The notes: a model not told the origin generated them from the letters alone. A stretch of DNA of 64,000 nt from JAOBAU01 sp034667465 (GCA_034667465.1 JAXDJV010000013.1:124001-188000); one strand, 5' to 3'. Counted from the first letter of the stretch, positions 1-8,609 are shown. Program-made: numbers and translations.

Positions 1-886
1 TCAGGCGCACTCTGCTGACGAGATTCAGCGGCACGACGCGAGTGCCTTCGTGATTGTTCGTGAACGTCATCGTCGTCGTGCCGGAGATGTCGGCGTTCGA
101 CGCGATGGTCATGTCGACGACGTAATGCTCGCCGTCGGCGATCGGCGCATAGACGCTGGCCTGACGCTTCTCGATCTCACTCTTCAGATGGCTGAGATAC
201 CAGAAGCCGCGCTTGCGATCGTCGTACGTGTAGAGCGCGGTCTGCTCGCCGCCGAGATGCGGATAGCCGAGGCCGAGCGACTCGACGCCGAGCGGATCGA
301 CCGCCACGAGCGCCGCCGGATACTTCTTCGACTTCAACCAGCCGAGGAAAAGCTGGTCGGGGGAAGGACTCTGATTGAGCTGCGATTCGAGAATACGAAC
401 GTGCAAGTTCGTGTGCAGGTCTTTCTTCTGGCGCTTCAGGTATTCGTTGAAGACGTCCTGCGCATCGCTCGATGCGACGCCGCTCTTCGGCGCGCCGGCA
501 GCTTTCTCGGCGTCGGCGAGCAGCACGGTGTCGAAGAAAACCGCGGAGTCGAACGTATCGCTGAGCACCGTCAGCTTGTCGTCGCCTGCGTTCATGGCGA
601 GCGCGTGGCGATCGTCGGGCAGCACCGGCGTCAGCGTGTACGCGCCCTGACCGCGAAAGACGGCGCCGGCGGTCTTGCCGTCGACAGGCGCCAGGAGATG
701 CAGCGTGCCGTTGAGCGTGAAGTGATAGACGTCGCGATCGAAAACGAGATTGCTGACGGCAATCGTTCGTCCGTCGGGACGCGCGGCGCGGAGCGCCGTG
801 TACGTCGGATCGGCCGCTGCGAACAGCGCGGAGACGGATAGCAGCACGGCGGCAGCCGCGGTGGAAAGTCGCGTGAATTTGAACAA
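1..886 (-). CDS. Secreted protein, possibly the N-terminal part of an M1-like peptidase (3' end outside window)
   Basis: The minus-strand frame is open from a TTG at 886 to the window edge, about 295 codons. An AAAGGA Shine-Dalgarno-like element lies 4-5 bases before the TTG. Residues 1-25 form a signal peptide (basic start, Ala/Leu/Val-rich core, cleavage near FAAAD), so the product is exported. The remainder is beta-strand rich and ends with a stretch resembling the first beta domain of M1 aminopeptidases (pattern DMTIASNADISGTTTMTF). The zinc motif HExxH would lie beyond the window, so the assignment is tentative. It is divergent from the VWFA-related gene at 1046. Confidence 0.55.
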   Translation of the reverse strand, partial: MFKFTRLSTAAAAVLLSVSALFAAADPTYTALRAARPDGRTIAVSNLVFDRDVYHFTLNGTLHLLAPVDGKTAGAVFRGQGAYTLTPVLPDDRHALAMNAGDDKLTVLSDTFDSAVFFDTVLLADAEKAAGAPKSGVASSDAQDVFNEYLKRQKKDLHTNLHVRILESQLNQSPSPDQLFLGWLKSKKYPAALVAVDPLGVESLGLGYPHLGGEQTALYTYDDRKRGFWYLSHLKSEIEKRQASVYAPIADGEHYVVDMTIASNADISGTTTMTFTNNHEGTRVVPLNLVSRVRL

Positions 887-988
887 AGGAATCCTTTCGG
901 TGGGAACGAGTTATTTGGTGAAACGGAGAGTAACAGGAAGTCCAGGCAAAAGAAACGCTTGCACTGCTTCTCAGATCGGCATCGGGAG

Positions 989-1006
989 TGTGACACCCGC
1001 GTCACA
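989..1006. promoter_or_regulatory. Palindrome TGTGAC-N6-GTCACA between divergent genes
   Basis: A perfect 6-bp inverted repeat with a 6-base spacer lies in the 159-base region between the starts of two divergent secreted-protein genes. It resembles sites bound by CRP/FNR-family dimers, but the TGTGA and TCACA half sites are 8 bases apart rather than the standard 6. No clear -35/-10 pair was found nearby. Role as an operator is inferred only from symmetry and position. Confidence 0.35.
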
Positions 1007-1045
1007 GCGTTCTCACGAGCGTCACGTACGATGTCGCGAAGCCAC

Positions 1046-2719
1046 ATGCGAAAACTCACCGCAACGCTCCTCATCGCGCTGTACGCCGCGACCGCGAACG
1101 CTCAGCTCGAACAGCTCGTCGAGTCGATCGAAGTGCGCGTCACCAACATCGACGTCGTCGTGCTCGACCGCGCCGGACATCCGGTCACCGGCCTCACCAA
1201 AGAGGATTTCGAGATCTACGAAGATGGCAAGCTGAAGCCGCTCTCGAATTTTTACGAAGTGCGTGAGAGCGTCGAGACCCGCGGAAAGAGCGACGCAGCG
1301 GCACCGGAAGCGGCGGCGATGAAAGATCCGCGGCCGCGCCGCGTCATCTTCTTCATCGACAACTATTCGATGCATCCATCGAAGCGCGCCGAGGTCATTC
1401 GGTCGATCCAGAAGTTCTTCAACCGCCTGCTGGTGCCGGGCGATGAAGCGGCCATCGTCACCTGGAACCGCAACCTGAAGATGATCCGCTCGTTCACCGG
1501 CGATCTCGATCTGCTCGAAGCGTCGCTCGGAGAGCTTGCGAAATCGTCGAGCGGCGGCATGTCGATGGACAACGAAGTCGATCGGATGAAGTCTCGCTGC
1601 CTGAACATTCTCGACGACGCGCGCTCGATGGGAATCAAAGGTCCCGGCATTCCGCGCGCGCATGAAGAGTGTTTGTCGATGGCCACCTTGCAGGCCGAGG
1701 ATCTCTTCACTGTGGAGCGCTCGCTCACGTCGGCGATCGACACGATGCTGGCAACGCTCGGCGGCGTCGAGGGGAAGAAGGTGATGGTCTTCGCGGGCGC
1801 GCATCTCCCCGACCATCCCGGTCTCGACCTCTTCCAGTGGGTCGACGATACGTTCCAGCCGTACCTCAAAGACATGCAGCCATCGACGTTCACGATGCGC
1901 GGCCGCCGCGTGCTGACGTCTTCGCTCGATAACGTCGCGCGCCATGCGAATGCGAACGGCATCACGATGTACATGATCGACGCCGCGGACAACATGAAGG
2001 GCTTCATGCCGAACGCGGAATCGTCGGTGGAAGCGGTCGACGTCTCGAGCTCATTTACGTCGTACGCGAGCACGCTGACGGCGTTCGCCGCGGTGGCCGG
2101 CTCCACCGGCGGCATGGCGCTGACGCGCGCGAACGGTTTTGATTTCGCACTCGACACCCTCGCGCGGGATCTCAACTCCTACTACTCCCTCGGCTTCAAA
2201 CCGGACGCGCGCCAGAACGAAGGCGAGCGCTCCATCGTCGTGAAGTGCAAACGCCCCGGCGTCACCGTGCGTGCGCGCCATTCGTATCGGAGCAAGTCGC
2301 CGCAGGACACGATGAGCGACCGCGTCGTCGCGAACCTCTTCCATCGCTCCATGCAGAGCGACCTCACCGTGTCACTGACCACCGGCGGCCTGAAACGCCA
2401 GGGCAAGGAATGGCTCGTCCCGATCTCGGTCTCACTGCCGGCGTCCGACATCACCATGATTCCCGACGGTAAGGAAGTGCTTGGCGGCTTCGACGTCTAC
2501 ATCGCAGTCGGCAACGAAGACGGCGCGATGTCGTCGATCACGAAGAAGGGACAGATCGTCCGCGTCCCGACCGGTGCCGCTGAGGCGCTGAAGAAAGGAC
2601 CGCTCGTCTTCAACGCCAATCTCATCGTGCAGAAGGGCGAGCACGTCTTGTCGGTCGGCGTGATCGATCGGATCACGAGCTCGAGCGGCTTCGCGCGCGC
2701 TAAAATCGCGGCGAAGTAA
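1046..2719 (+). CDS. Secreted VWFA-related domain protein
   Basis: Exported protein of about 557 residues. The start was placed at 1046 because a signal peptide begins there (MRKLTATLLIALYAATANA) and upstream in-frame codons run through the palindrome at 989-1006; ATG 1031 is an alternative. After the signal comes the segment IDVVVLDRAGHPVTGL followed by KEDFEIYEDG, the hallmark opening of the VWFA-related family common in Acidobacteria, then a von Willebrand A-like fold starting at RRVIFFIDNYSMHPSK. The C-terminal third is beta-rich. Members are secreted or periplasmic and of unknown function. A close S10 peptidase gene follows 26 bases downstream, probably cotranscribed. Confidence 0.8.
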   Translation: MRKLTATLLIALYAATANAQLEQLVESIEVRVTNIDVVVLDRAGHPVTGLTKEDFEIYEDGKLKPLSNFYEVRESVETRGKSDAAAPEAAAMKDPRPRRVIFFIDNYSMHPSKRAEVIRSIQKFFNRLLVPGDEAAIVTWNRNLKMIRSFTGDLDLLEASLGELAKSSSGGMSMDNEVDRMKSRCLNILDDARSMGIKGPGIPRAHEECLSMATLQAEDLFTVERSLTSAIDTMLATLGGVEGKKVMVFAGAHLPDHPGLDLFQWVDDTFQPYLKDMQPSTFTMRGRRVLTSSLDNVARHANANGITMYMIDAADNMKGFMPNAESSVEAVDVSSSFTSYASTLTAFAAVAGSTGGMALTRANGFDFALDTLARDLNSYYSLGFKPDARQNEGERSIVVKCKRPGVTVRARHSYRSKSPQDTMSDRVVANLFHRSMQSDLTVSLTTGGLKRQGKEWLVPISVSLPASDITMIPDGKEVLGGFDVYIAVGNEDGAMSSITKKGQIVRVPTGAAEALKKGPLVFNANLIVQKGEHVLSVGVIDRITSSSGFARAKIAAK

Positions 2720-2745
2720 CCGCGTCCGAAAGGAGTTTCTCTCCG

Positions 2746-4284
2746 ATGAAGCATCTCTTCGCAGTACTCCTCGCGCTGTCCGTCTGCGCATCCGCGATCG
2801 CGCAGGAAGACGACGCGCCGCCGCGTCCCGCTCCTCCCGCGGCCGCTGAAAAGAAAGCGGATGCGCCACCGAAAGAGACGGCCCGCGATCAGATCGTCAC
2901 GACGACGCACACAGTCACGATCAACGGTCAGGCCATCGCGTACACCGCGCGCGCCGGCACGATGATCATGAAAGACGACGACGGCACGCCGCGCGCCAGC
3001 ATCTTCTTCGTCGCTTACACGAAGGATGGCGCCGATCCGGCGAAACGTCCGGTCACCTACACCTTCAACGGCGGCCCCGGCTCGTCGTCGGTCTGGCTGC
3101 ACATGGGGGCGTTCGGTCCGAAGCGCGTCGTCTACGCCGATGACGACGGCCACGCGGCCCGCCCGCCGTATCGCACCGTCGACAACGACTACTCGCTGCT
3201 CGACGTCACCGATCTCGTCTTCATCGATCCGGTCACGACCGGATTCAGCCGCGCCATTCCGTTCAAAGACGCCGGCAAGTTCCACGGCGTCGATGCCGAC
3301 ATTCAATCGGTCGGCGACTTCATCCGCCTCTGGACTTCGCGCAACGGCCGCTGGGCGTCGCCGAAGTTCCTCGCCGGCGAAAGCTACGGCACCACGCGCG
3401 CGGCCGGACTCTCCGGTTACCTGCAGGGCGAAGGGATGTACGTGAACGGCATCGCGCTGATCTCGTCGATCCTCAACTTCGGCACCGCGCGGTTCGACAG
3501 CGGCAACGACCTGCCGTACATCCTCTTTCTGCCGACGTACAGCGCGATCGCCTGGTATCACAAGCGACTGCCGTCCGATCTGCAGTCGCTGACGATCGAG
3601 CAGCTCACCAGCGCCGCGGAACAGTTCGCGCTCGGCGACTACACGTCGGCGCTGATGCGCGGCGATGCGCTGCCGGACGCCGATCGAAAAGCGATCGCGC
3701 AGAAAGTGGCCCGCTTCACCGGACTGACCGCCGATTACGTCGACCGTGCGAATCTTCGTGTGCAGATCGATCGCTTCGACAAAGAGCTCCTTCGCGATCA
3801 GCGCCGCACCGTCGGACGTCTCGACGGCCGCTTCACCGGCATCGATCGCGACGCCGCCGGCGAAGACACCGAGTTCGATCCGTCGTACTCCGCGATCATG
3901 GGCGAGTACACCGCGGTGATGAACGATTACGTCCGCCGCGAACTGAAGTACGAGACCGATCAGCCGTACGAGATCCTGACCGGCAAAGTGCGGCCATGGT
4001 CGTTCGACAAAGCGCAGAATCGCTACGTCGACGTCGGCGAAACGCTGCGCGGCGCGATGTCGCAGAACCCGTATCTGAAGGTGTTCGTCGCCAACGGCTA
4101 CTACGACCTCGCCACGCCGTTCGCCGCGACCCGCTACACGTTCAACCGGATGCAGCTCGACCCCGAAGTGCGCAAAAACCTGTCGATGGATTACTACGAA
4201 GCGGGACACATGATGTACATCGATAAACGACAACATGCGCGGTTGTCGGCGGCGATTCGGAGCTTTATCAAGGGGGCGTACTAA
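2746..4284 (+). CDS. Secreted serine carboxypeptidase, S10 family
   Basis: 512-residue exported hydrolase of the alpha/beta fold that would remove C-terminal residues from peptides. A signal peptide (1-20, ending ASAIAQ) is followed by a Pro/Ala linker. The oxyanion motif NGGPGSSS lies near residues 108-115, the nucleophile Ser213 in GESYG, and the other triad members are probably Asp454 (NGYYDLATPF) and His488 (EAGHMMY). Length fits bacterial S10 enzymes. An AAGGAG ribosome site precedes the ATG. It lies just after the VWFA-related gene and before a palindromic repeat, which probably ends this transcription unit. Confidence 0.9.
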   Translation: MKHLFAVLLALSVCASAIAQEDDAPPRPAPPAAAEKKADAPPKETARDQIVTTTHTVTINGQAIAYTARAGTMIMKDDDGTPRASIFFVAYTKDGADPAKRPVTYTFNGGPGSSSVWLHMGAFGPKRVVYADDDGHAARPPYRTVDNDYSLLDVTDLVFIDPVTTGFSRAIPFKDAGKFHGVDADIQSVGDFIRLWTSRNGRWASPKFLAGESYGTTRAAGLSGYLQGEGMYVNGIALISSILNFGTARFDSGNDLPYILFLPTYSAIAWYHKRLPSDLQSLTIEQLTSAAEQFALGDYTSALMRGDALPDADRKAIAQKVARFTGLTADYVDRANLRVQIDRFDKELLRDQRRTVGRLDGRFTGIDRDAAGEDTEFDPSYSAIMGEYTAVMNDYVRRELKYETDQPYEILTGKVRPWSFDKAQNRYVDVGETLRGAMSQNPYLKVFVANGYYDLATPFAATRYTFNRMQLDPEVRKNLSMDYYEAGHMMYIDKRQHARLSAAIRSFIKGAY

Positions 4285-4289
4285 CGCGA

Positions 4290-4379
4290 GGGCATGGGGC
4301 ATGAGGCATGAGGTATGAGTAAAAGCGGTCGTCGCTCACTCATGCGTCATACCCCGTGCCTCATGCCTCATCCCCTGAG
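4290..4379. repeat. Heptamer-based palindromic intergenic repeat, copy 1
   Basis: The left half consists of near-tandem heptamers of the type GCATGAG/GTATGAG ending in GAGTAA. The right half carries the reverse complement (CTCATGC, CTCATAC-like units), so the element can fold into a long imperfect hairpin. A second copy with the same units lies at 7090-7184. It fills the gap between the S10 peptidase gene and surE. No coding potential or transposase is associated. Confidence 0.75.
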
Positions 4380-4380
4380 T

Positions 4381-4386
4381 TACGAT
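4381..4386 (+). promoter_or_regulatory. -10-like TACGAT close to the surE start
   Basis: TACGAT ends 8 bases before the surE ATG at 4395. At that distance transcription would start at or next to the ATG, giving a leaderless or nearly leaderless mRNA; no Shine-Dalgarno sequence is present. No convincing -35 box is seen. The same arrangement precedes several other genes in the window. Confidence 0.4.
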
Positions 4387-4394
4387 GCGCGCGC

Positions 4395-5159
4395 ATGCCC
4401 CGCATTCTGGTCACCAACGACGACGGCATCTACAGCGAAGGAATCCGCAAGCTTGCGGCGGCGCTGCGCTCGCTCGGTGAGGTCATCATCGTCGCTCCCG
4501 ATCGGGAGCAGAGCGCGGCGTCGCATGCGCTGACGCTCAATCGTCCGCTGCGGATCCTGAAGCTCGAAGAGAACGAGTGGATCGTCGACGGGACGCCGAC
4601 CGACTGCGTCAATCTCGCGGTGCTGAATCTTCTCCGCGAGCATCGTCCCGACATCGTCGTCTCCGGCATCAACTTCGGTCCGAACCTCGGCGACGACGTC
4701 ACCTACTCCGGCACGATCTCCGCCGCGTTCGAAGGCTCGCTCTTCGACATCCCGTCGATCGCCTTCTCGGCGCTCGTCGGCGAGCACTTCTCGTTCGATC
4801 GCTGCGCGACGTTCGCCGCCGAATTGACGCGCAACGTGCTCGCGCGGAATCACGACCCGCGCATCATCCTCAACGTCAACTTCCCGGTCGCCGAGTTTCG
4901 CGGCGTGAAGATCACCACGCTCGGCCGCCGCACGTACTTCGACGGCGTGCACGAGCGCGTTGATCCGCGCGGCCGGAAGTACTACTGGATCGGCAGCGAA
5001 ACGCCGGTCTGGCATCCCGGTGAAGGAACCGACTACAGCGCGGTGCAGGAAGGCTACGTCTCCATCACGCCGCTGCATCTCGACCTCACGCATCATGATT
5101 CGATCGCGCGGCTGAAAGACCTGGAGGAAATCCCTGGCAACGTCCCGGCGAACGGATGA
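4395..5159 (+). CDS. surE: 5'-nucleotidase SurE
   Basis: Divalent-metal-dependent nucleoside monophosphatase of 254 residues that acts on 5'- and 3'-nucleotides in stationary phase and stress. The ATG at 4395 gives the canonical N-terminus MPRILVTNDDGI, in which the paired Asp bind metal. SAASHALT and GINFGPNLGDDVTYSGT complete the active site. An earlier in-frame ATG (4356) lies in the repeat and adds no family sequence. The next gene, pcm, is the classical partner of surE, and both are linked to survival under stress. The stop overlaps the probable upstream start of pcm. Confidence 0.95.
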   Translation: MPRILVTNDDGIYSEGIRKLAAALRSLGEVIIVAPDREQSAASHALTLNRPLRILKLEENEWIVDGTPTDCVNLAVLNLLREHRPDIVVSGINFGPNLGDDVTYSGTISAAFEGSLFDIPSIAFSALVGEHFSFDRCATFAAELTRNVLARNHDPRIILNVNFPVAEFRGVKITTLGRRTYFDGVHERVDPRGRKYYWIGSETPVWHPGEGTDYSAVQEGYVSITPLHLDLTHHDSIARLKDLEEIPGNVPANG

Positions 5160-5817
5160 CAAAGCGCAGCTCGAGCGGGAGCTGCACCATCAGCGGACGC
5201 TGATGGTCGAACGCTACGTCGCCGCGCGCGGCGTCAGCGATCCGCGCGTCCTTCAGGCGATGCGCGAAGTGCCGCGCCATCTCTTCGTGCCGTCGCTCGT
5301 GGCGTCGAAAGCGTACGGCCCGGGAGCGCTGCCGATCGGCGGCAAGCAGACGATCTCGCAGCCGTACATCGTCGGCCGGATGATCGAGCTGCTCGAGCTG
5401 AGCGGCAAAGAGAAGGTGCTCGAGATTGGCACGGGAACCGGATATCAGGCGGTCGTGCTCTCCAAACTTTGCGCGAAAGTCTTCTCGATCGAGCGACTCA
5501 ACGAGCTCGCATTGCGCGCCGCGGAGCTGATCCGCGAAATGAAGATCTACAACGCGACGGTGAAAGTATTCGACGGTACCTACGGCTGGTCCGATCAGGC
5601 GCCGTTCGATCGGATCATCGTCGCCGCCGCCGCGCCGTCCGTCCCCGAACCGCTGGTGCAGCAGCTGGCGCGCACCGGCAAGCTCGTCATCCCAATCGGA
5701 CCGGCCGGCAATCAACGGCTCGCGCGTGTCACGCGCGCCGGCACCGGCGTGAAGATCGAAGACTGCGGAAGCGCGGAATTCGTGCCGCTCGTCGGCCGCT
5801 TCGGCTGGAAAGAGTAA
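5134..5817 (+). CDS. pcm: Protein-L-isoaspartate O-methyltransferase, probably from a CTG start
   Basis: SAM-dependent repair enzyme that methylates isoaspartyl residues of aged proteins. Seen are LPIGGKQTISQPYIVGRM (substrate region) and the SAM motif VLEIGTGTGYQAVVL. The only in-frame ATG (5203) gives 204 residues and omits a helical, charged segment (ERELHHQRT) that has no stop upstream and matches the usual extra N-terminal helix. No ATG, GTG or TTG exists in this stretch. CTG at 5134 lies 6 bases after a perfect GGAGG (5123-5127) and gives 227 residues, overlapping surE by 26 bases. Function is certain; the start is inferred. Confidence 0.85.
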   Translation: MATSRRTDDKAQLERELHHQRTLMVERYVAARGVSDPRVLQAMREVPRHLFVPSLVASKAYGPGALPIGGKQTISQPYIVGRMIELLELSGKEKVLEIGTGTGYQAVVLSKLCAKVFSIERLNELALRAAELIREMKIYNATVKVFDGTYGWSDQAPFDRIIVAAAAPSVPEPLVQQLARTGKLVIPIGPAGNQRLARVTRAGTGVKIEDCGSAEFVPLVGRFGWKE

Positions 5818-5819
5818 CG

Positions 5820-6269
5820 ATGCGACTGCGGACGATGGTGGTTTTGACGGCCATCGTTTCGTCGCTGCTCGGCGCCGTCGCCGTCTATCTCGTCCTCACC
5901 GTTCCGAACGATCTCCAGGCCGGAGCGATGTTGCAGTCGGCGAAGAAATCGCTCGCCGCGCACGACAACGAAACGGCGCGTGCGACGCTGTCGAAAATCG
6001 TGCAGCAGTATCCGCGCACCGATGCGGCGGCTGCCGCGACCGTCGCGCTGGTCGCGCTCGCCAACGAAGAACGGCAGCAGCTTGCGAACGACATCGTGTC
6101 GCTGCAGAGAGTTGTCGACGTGCAGCAGAAAGCGCTCACGGCGCTGGGAGCGAAGGTGGAGGCGGCGAAGGTCGCGCCGCCGCCTCCCGCGCCGGTGCCG
6201 CAGCCGGTGGCGAAGCCGGCTCCGCCGCACGCGAAGAAGAAAGTGCCGGTAAAAAAACGCCGGCGCTGA
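5820..6269 (+). CDS. Small membrane-anchored protein with TPR-like helices and a Pro/Lys tail
   Basis: 149 residues starting 2 bases after pcm. An uncleaved N-terminal membrane helix (about residues 5-28) is followed by a helical stretch in which SAKKSLAAHDNETARATLSKI resembles one tetratricopeptide unit. A coiled-coil-like Gln/Leu segment follows, then a Pro/Ala-rich tail ending in a Lys/Arg cluster. The basic tail could touch nucleic acid or the membrane surface. No family recognised. Probably cotranscribed with surE-pcm. Confidence 0.7.
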   Translation: MRLRTMVVLTAIVSSLLGAVAVYLVLTVPNDLQAGAMLQSAKKSLAAHDNETARATLSKIVQQYPRTDAAAAATVALVALANEERQQLANDIVSLQRVVDVQQKALTALGAKVEAAKVAPPPPAPVPQPVAKPAPPHAKKKVPVKKRRR

Positions 6270-6271
6270 CG

Positions 6272-6277
6272 CATAAT
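6272..6277 (+). promoter_or_regulatory. -10-like CATAAT before acyP
   Basis: CATAAT ends 6 bases before the acylphosphatase ATG (6284), in a 14-base gap after the previous gene. It matches the short-leader arrangement seen at other starts here, but it could be chance inside an operon. Confidence 0.25.
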
Positions 6278-6283
6278 CGCGCC

Positions 6284-6562
6284 ATGTCGAAGGAACTTCG
6301 TGTCATCCGAATCCACGGCAAAGTGCAGGGCGTGGGTTATCGCTTCTTCGCTACACGCGTCGCTCGACGCCTCGGCCTCAAGGGCTCCATCGAAAACCTG
6401 CGCGACGGCATCGTCGAAGCGGTCGTCGAAGGGGAGAAAAAATCGATCGATGACTGGCTCGAAGAGCTGAAAGAAGGTCCGCGCTACGCCGAAGTCACGA
6501 AGATTGATCAGGAGACGAAGGAGTACACCGGCCGCCTCGGTGACTTCGACGTGAAGTTCTGA
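6284..6562 (+). CDS. acyP: Acylphosphatase
   Basis: 92-residue cytosolic enzyme that hydrolyses acyl phosphates such as acetyl or carbamoyl phosphate. The signature GKVQGVGYR lies at residues 12-20, with Arg20 as the phosphate-binding residue. The second catalytic residue is the Asn in GSIENLRDG, and VVEGEKKSIDDWL follows as expected. Length is normal for the family. The downstream apt gene begins 2 bases after its stop, so the two are probably translated together. Confidence 0.95.
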   Translation: MSKELRVIRIHGKVQGVGYRFFATRVARRLGLKGSIENLRDGIVEAVVEGEKKSIDDWLEELKEGPRYAEVTKIDQETKEYTGRLGDFDVKF

Positions 6563-6564
6563 AC

Positions 6565-7089
6565 GTGGCCGCAAACCTCGACCTCCGCACGTTCATCCGT
6601 GACGTGCCCGACTTTCCGAAGCCGGGCATTCTCTTCAAAGACATCACGCCGCTGCTCCGCTCCGCCGGCGCCTTCGGCGCCTGCGTCGAACAGCTCGCCG
6701 CGCCGTTCGCATCGGAGCGCATCAGCTGCGTCGCCGCCATCGAATCGCGCGGCTTCATCTTCGGCAGCTGCGTCGCCCGCATCCTCGGCGCCGGCTTCGT
6801 CCCGATCCGCAAACCCGGAAAACTCCCGTGGACGAAACGCCGCAACGAATACATCCTCGAATACGGCACCGACGCGTTAGAGATTCATGACGATGCGATC
6901 ATCGAAAGCGATCGCGTTCTTCTCATCGACGACGTCCTCGCCACCGGCGGCACCGCCGCCGCCGCGATCGCGCTCATCAAAGAGTTCGGCGCAACGCTCG
7001 TCGGCGCCGGCTTCCTGATCGAGCTCGCGTTTCTGGAAGGCCGGAAGAAGTTGGGCGACGTTGTCGTGAACTCGCTGATTCAGTACTGA
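6565..7089 (+). CDS. apt: Adenine phosphoribosyltransferase
   Basis: Purine salvage enzyme converting adenine and PRPP to AMP. 174 residues from a GTG start at 6565. Family N-terminus IRDVPDFPKPGILFKDITPLL and the 13-residue PRPP-binding motif VLLIDDVLATGGT are present, as is the Ala/Gly-rich loop CVAAIESRGFIFG. Length is typical. It follows acyP closely and is separated from sthA by a palindromic repeat. Confidence 0.95.
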   Translation: MAANLDLRTFIRDVPDFPKPGILFKDITPLLRSAGAFGACVEQLAAPFASERISCVAAIESRGFIFGSCVARILGAGFVPIRKPGKLPWTKRRNEYILEYGTDALEIHDDAIIESDRVLLIDDVLATGGTAAAAIALIKEFGATLVGAGFLIELAFLEGRKKLGDVVVNSLIQY

Positions 7090-7184
7090 GGTACGAGTAA
7101 TGAGGCATGAGGTATGAGGCATGAGTAAAGGCGACTGATCCGACTTACTCATGCCTCATTACTCATACCTCATCACTCTTACCC
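7090..7184. repeat. Heptamer-based palindromic intergenic repeat, copy 2
   Basis: Left arm units ATGAGGC/ATGAGGT/ATGAGGC followed by ATGAGTAAA, right arm the complement ending in CTCATACCTCATCACTC. It shares its building blocks with the element at 4290-4379 but differs in length and order, so the two are related rather than identical. It occupies the whole gap between apt and sthA and could form a hairpin in the transcript. Confidence 0.75.
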
Positions 7185-8609
7185 ATGTTCGACCTGATCG
7201 TCATCGGCTCCGGGCCGGCGGGCGAGAAGGGCGCCGCGCAGGCGGCGTTCTTCGGGAAACGTGTCGCTCTGATCGAGCGTGAGCCGGTGCTCGGCGGCGC
7301 GTGCGTCAACACCGGAACCATTCCTTCGAAGACGCTGCGCGAATCGGCGCTGCATCTCTCCGGCTTCGACCAGCTCGGTTATCAGAGCGCCGTCGACCTC
7401 CACGTCAAGACCGACATCTCCGTGCAGTACTTCATGTACCGCAAAGATCTCGTCGTCGAAAAAGAGTGGGAACGGATCGCGACCAATCTGCGCCGTCATC
7501 GCATCGAGCGCTTCGCCGGCACCGCGCGTTTTCGCTCGCCGCACGAGATCGTCATCACCAGCAACGACGGCGAAGAGACCGTACTCGAAGGCGACAAGAT
7601 CCTCATCGCCACCGGCTCCTCGCCGTATCGTCCGACCACCGTTCCGTTCGACGATCAGTCGATCTGCGACAGCGACACGATTCTCAACATCGACCGCATC
7701 CCGAAAGTCCTCGCGGTCGTCGGCGCCGGCGTCATCGGCTGCGAGTACGCATCGATCTTCGCCGCGCTCGGCGTCGAAGTGCATCTCATCGACGGCCGCA
7801 CCACGCTCCTTCCGCACATCGATCGCGAGATCGTCCGCGTCCTTCTCGGCGAGATGCAGAACCGTCTCGGCGTCATCCTCCACCTCGGCGTCGACGTCGA
7901 CTCGATCGTGAAGAACAACAGCCACGTCACCATGACGCTGAAGGACGGCGAGACGATCATCACCGATCAGGTGCTCTTCGCCGCCGGCCGCAACAGCAAC
8001 ACCGCGAAGCTCGGACTCGAAGACGCCGGCGTGAGGACCGGCAACCGCGGGCTCATCCTCGTCAACGAGCATTACCAGACCAACGTCGACAACATCTACG
8101 CGGCCGGCGACGTCATCGGCTTCCCCGCGCTCGCGTCGACGTCGATGGAGCAGGGACGCGTGGCGATGTGTCACGCATTCGATCTCAAATACAAAACGCA
8201 CGTCGCCGCGCTCCTGCCGTACGCGATCTATACGATCCCCGAGCTCGCCACGGTCGGCATGACCGAAGACGATTGCAAAATGAAAGGAATCGCATACGGC
8301 GCCGGACGCGCGTTCTATCGCCACAACGCCCGCGGCCAGATCACCGGCGATACGAAAGGAATGCTCAAGCTCGTCTTCGAGAAGGCGACGCTGAAGCTGC
8401 TCGGCGTGCACATCGTCGGCGAGAGCGCATCGGAGTTGTTGCACACCGGGATGATGGCGATGCAGTTCGGCGGTACGATCAATGCGTTCATCGATTCCGT
8501 CTTCAACTTCCCGACGCTCGGGGAGGCTTACAAGTACGCCGCATACGACGCACTCGGCAGTCTGACGCTGAAACCGAAGACCCTTCCCGGACAGGAGCCT
8601 GCACCATGA
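7185..8609 (+). CDS. sthA: Soluble NAD(P) transhydrogenase (SthA-type flavoprotein)
   Basis: 474-residue FAD-dependent pyridine nucleotide-disulfide oxidoreductase family member. FAD motif IGSGPAGEKGA (residues 7-17) and the NAD(P) motif VGAGVIGCEYASIF are clear. In place of the redox disulfide CxxxxC, the sequence GGACVNTGTIPSKTLRE keeps Cys40 but has Thr45. Loss of one cysteine is expected for transhydrogenases of the SthA type rather than lipoamide dehydrogenase or glutathione reductase. The likely role is balancing NADPH and NADH. Its stop overlaps the start of the CBS-domain gene (ATGA), indicating coupled translation. Confidence 0.88.
   Translation: MFDLIVIGSGPAGEKGAAQAAFFGKRVALIEREPVLGGACVNTGTIPSKTLRESALHLSGFDQLGYQSAVDLHVKTDISVQYFMYRKDLVVEKEWERIATNLRRHRIERFAGTARFRSPHEIVITSNDGEETVLEGDKILIATGSSPYRPTTVPFDDQSICDSDTILNIDRIPKVLAVVGAGVIGCEYASIFAALGVEVHLIDGRTTLLPHIDREIVRVLLGEMQNRLGVILHLGVDVDSIVKNNSHVTMTLKDGETIITDQVLFAAGRNSNTAKLGLEDAGVRTGNRGLILVNEHYQTNVDNIYAAGDVIGFPALASTSMEQGRVAMCHAFDLKYKTHVAALLPYAIYTIPELATVGMTEDDCKMKGIAYGAGRAFYRHNARGQITGDTKGMLKLVFEKATLKLLGVHIVGESASELLHTGMMAMQFGGTINAFIDSVFNFPTLGEAYKYAAYDALGSLTLKPKTLPGQEPAP

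Noticed and set aside
989..1006. Assignment as a true CRP site
   Set aside because: The half sites TGTGA and TCACA are 8 bases apart instead of 6, and no regulator gene is in the window; it is listed only as a palindrome.
2497..4302. 601-codon minus-strand open frame
   Set aside because: Antisense shadow of the S10 peptidase gene, which has a signal peptide and complete catalytic motifs.
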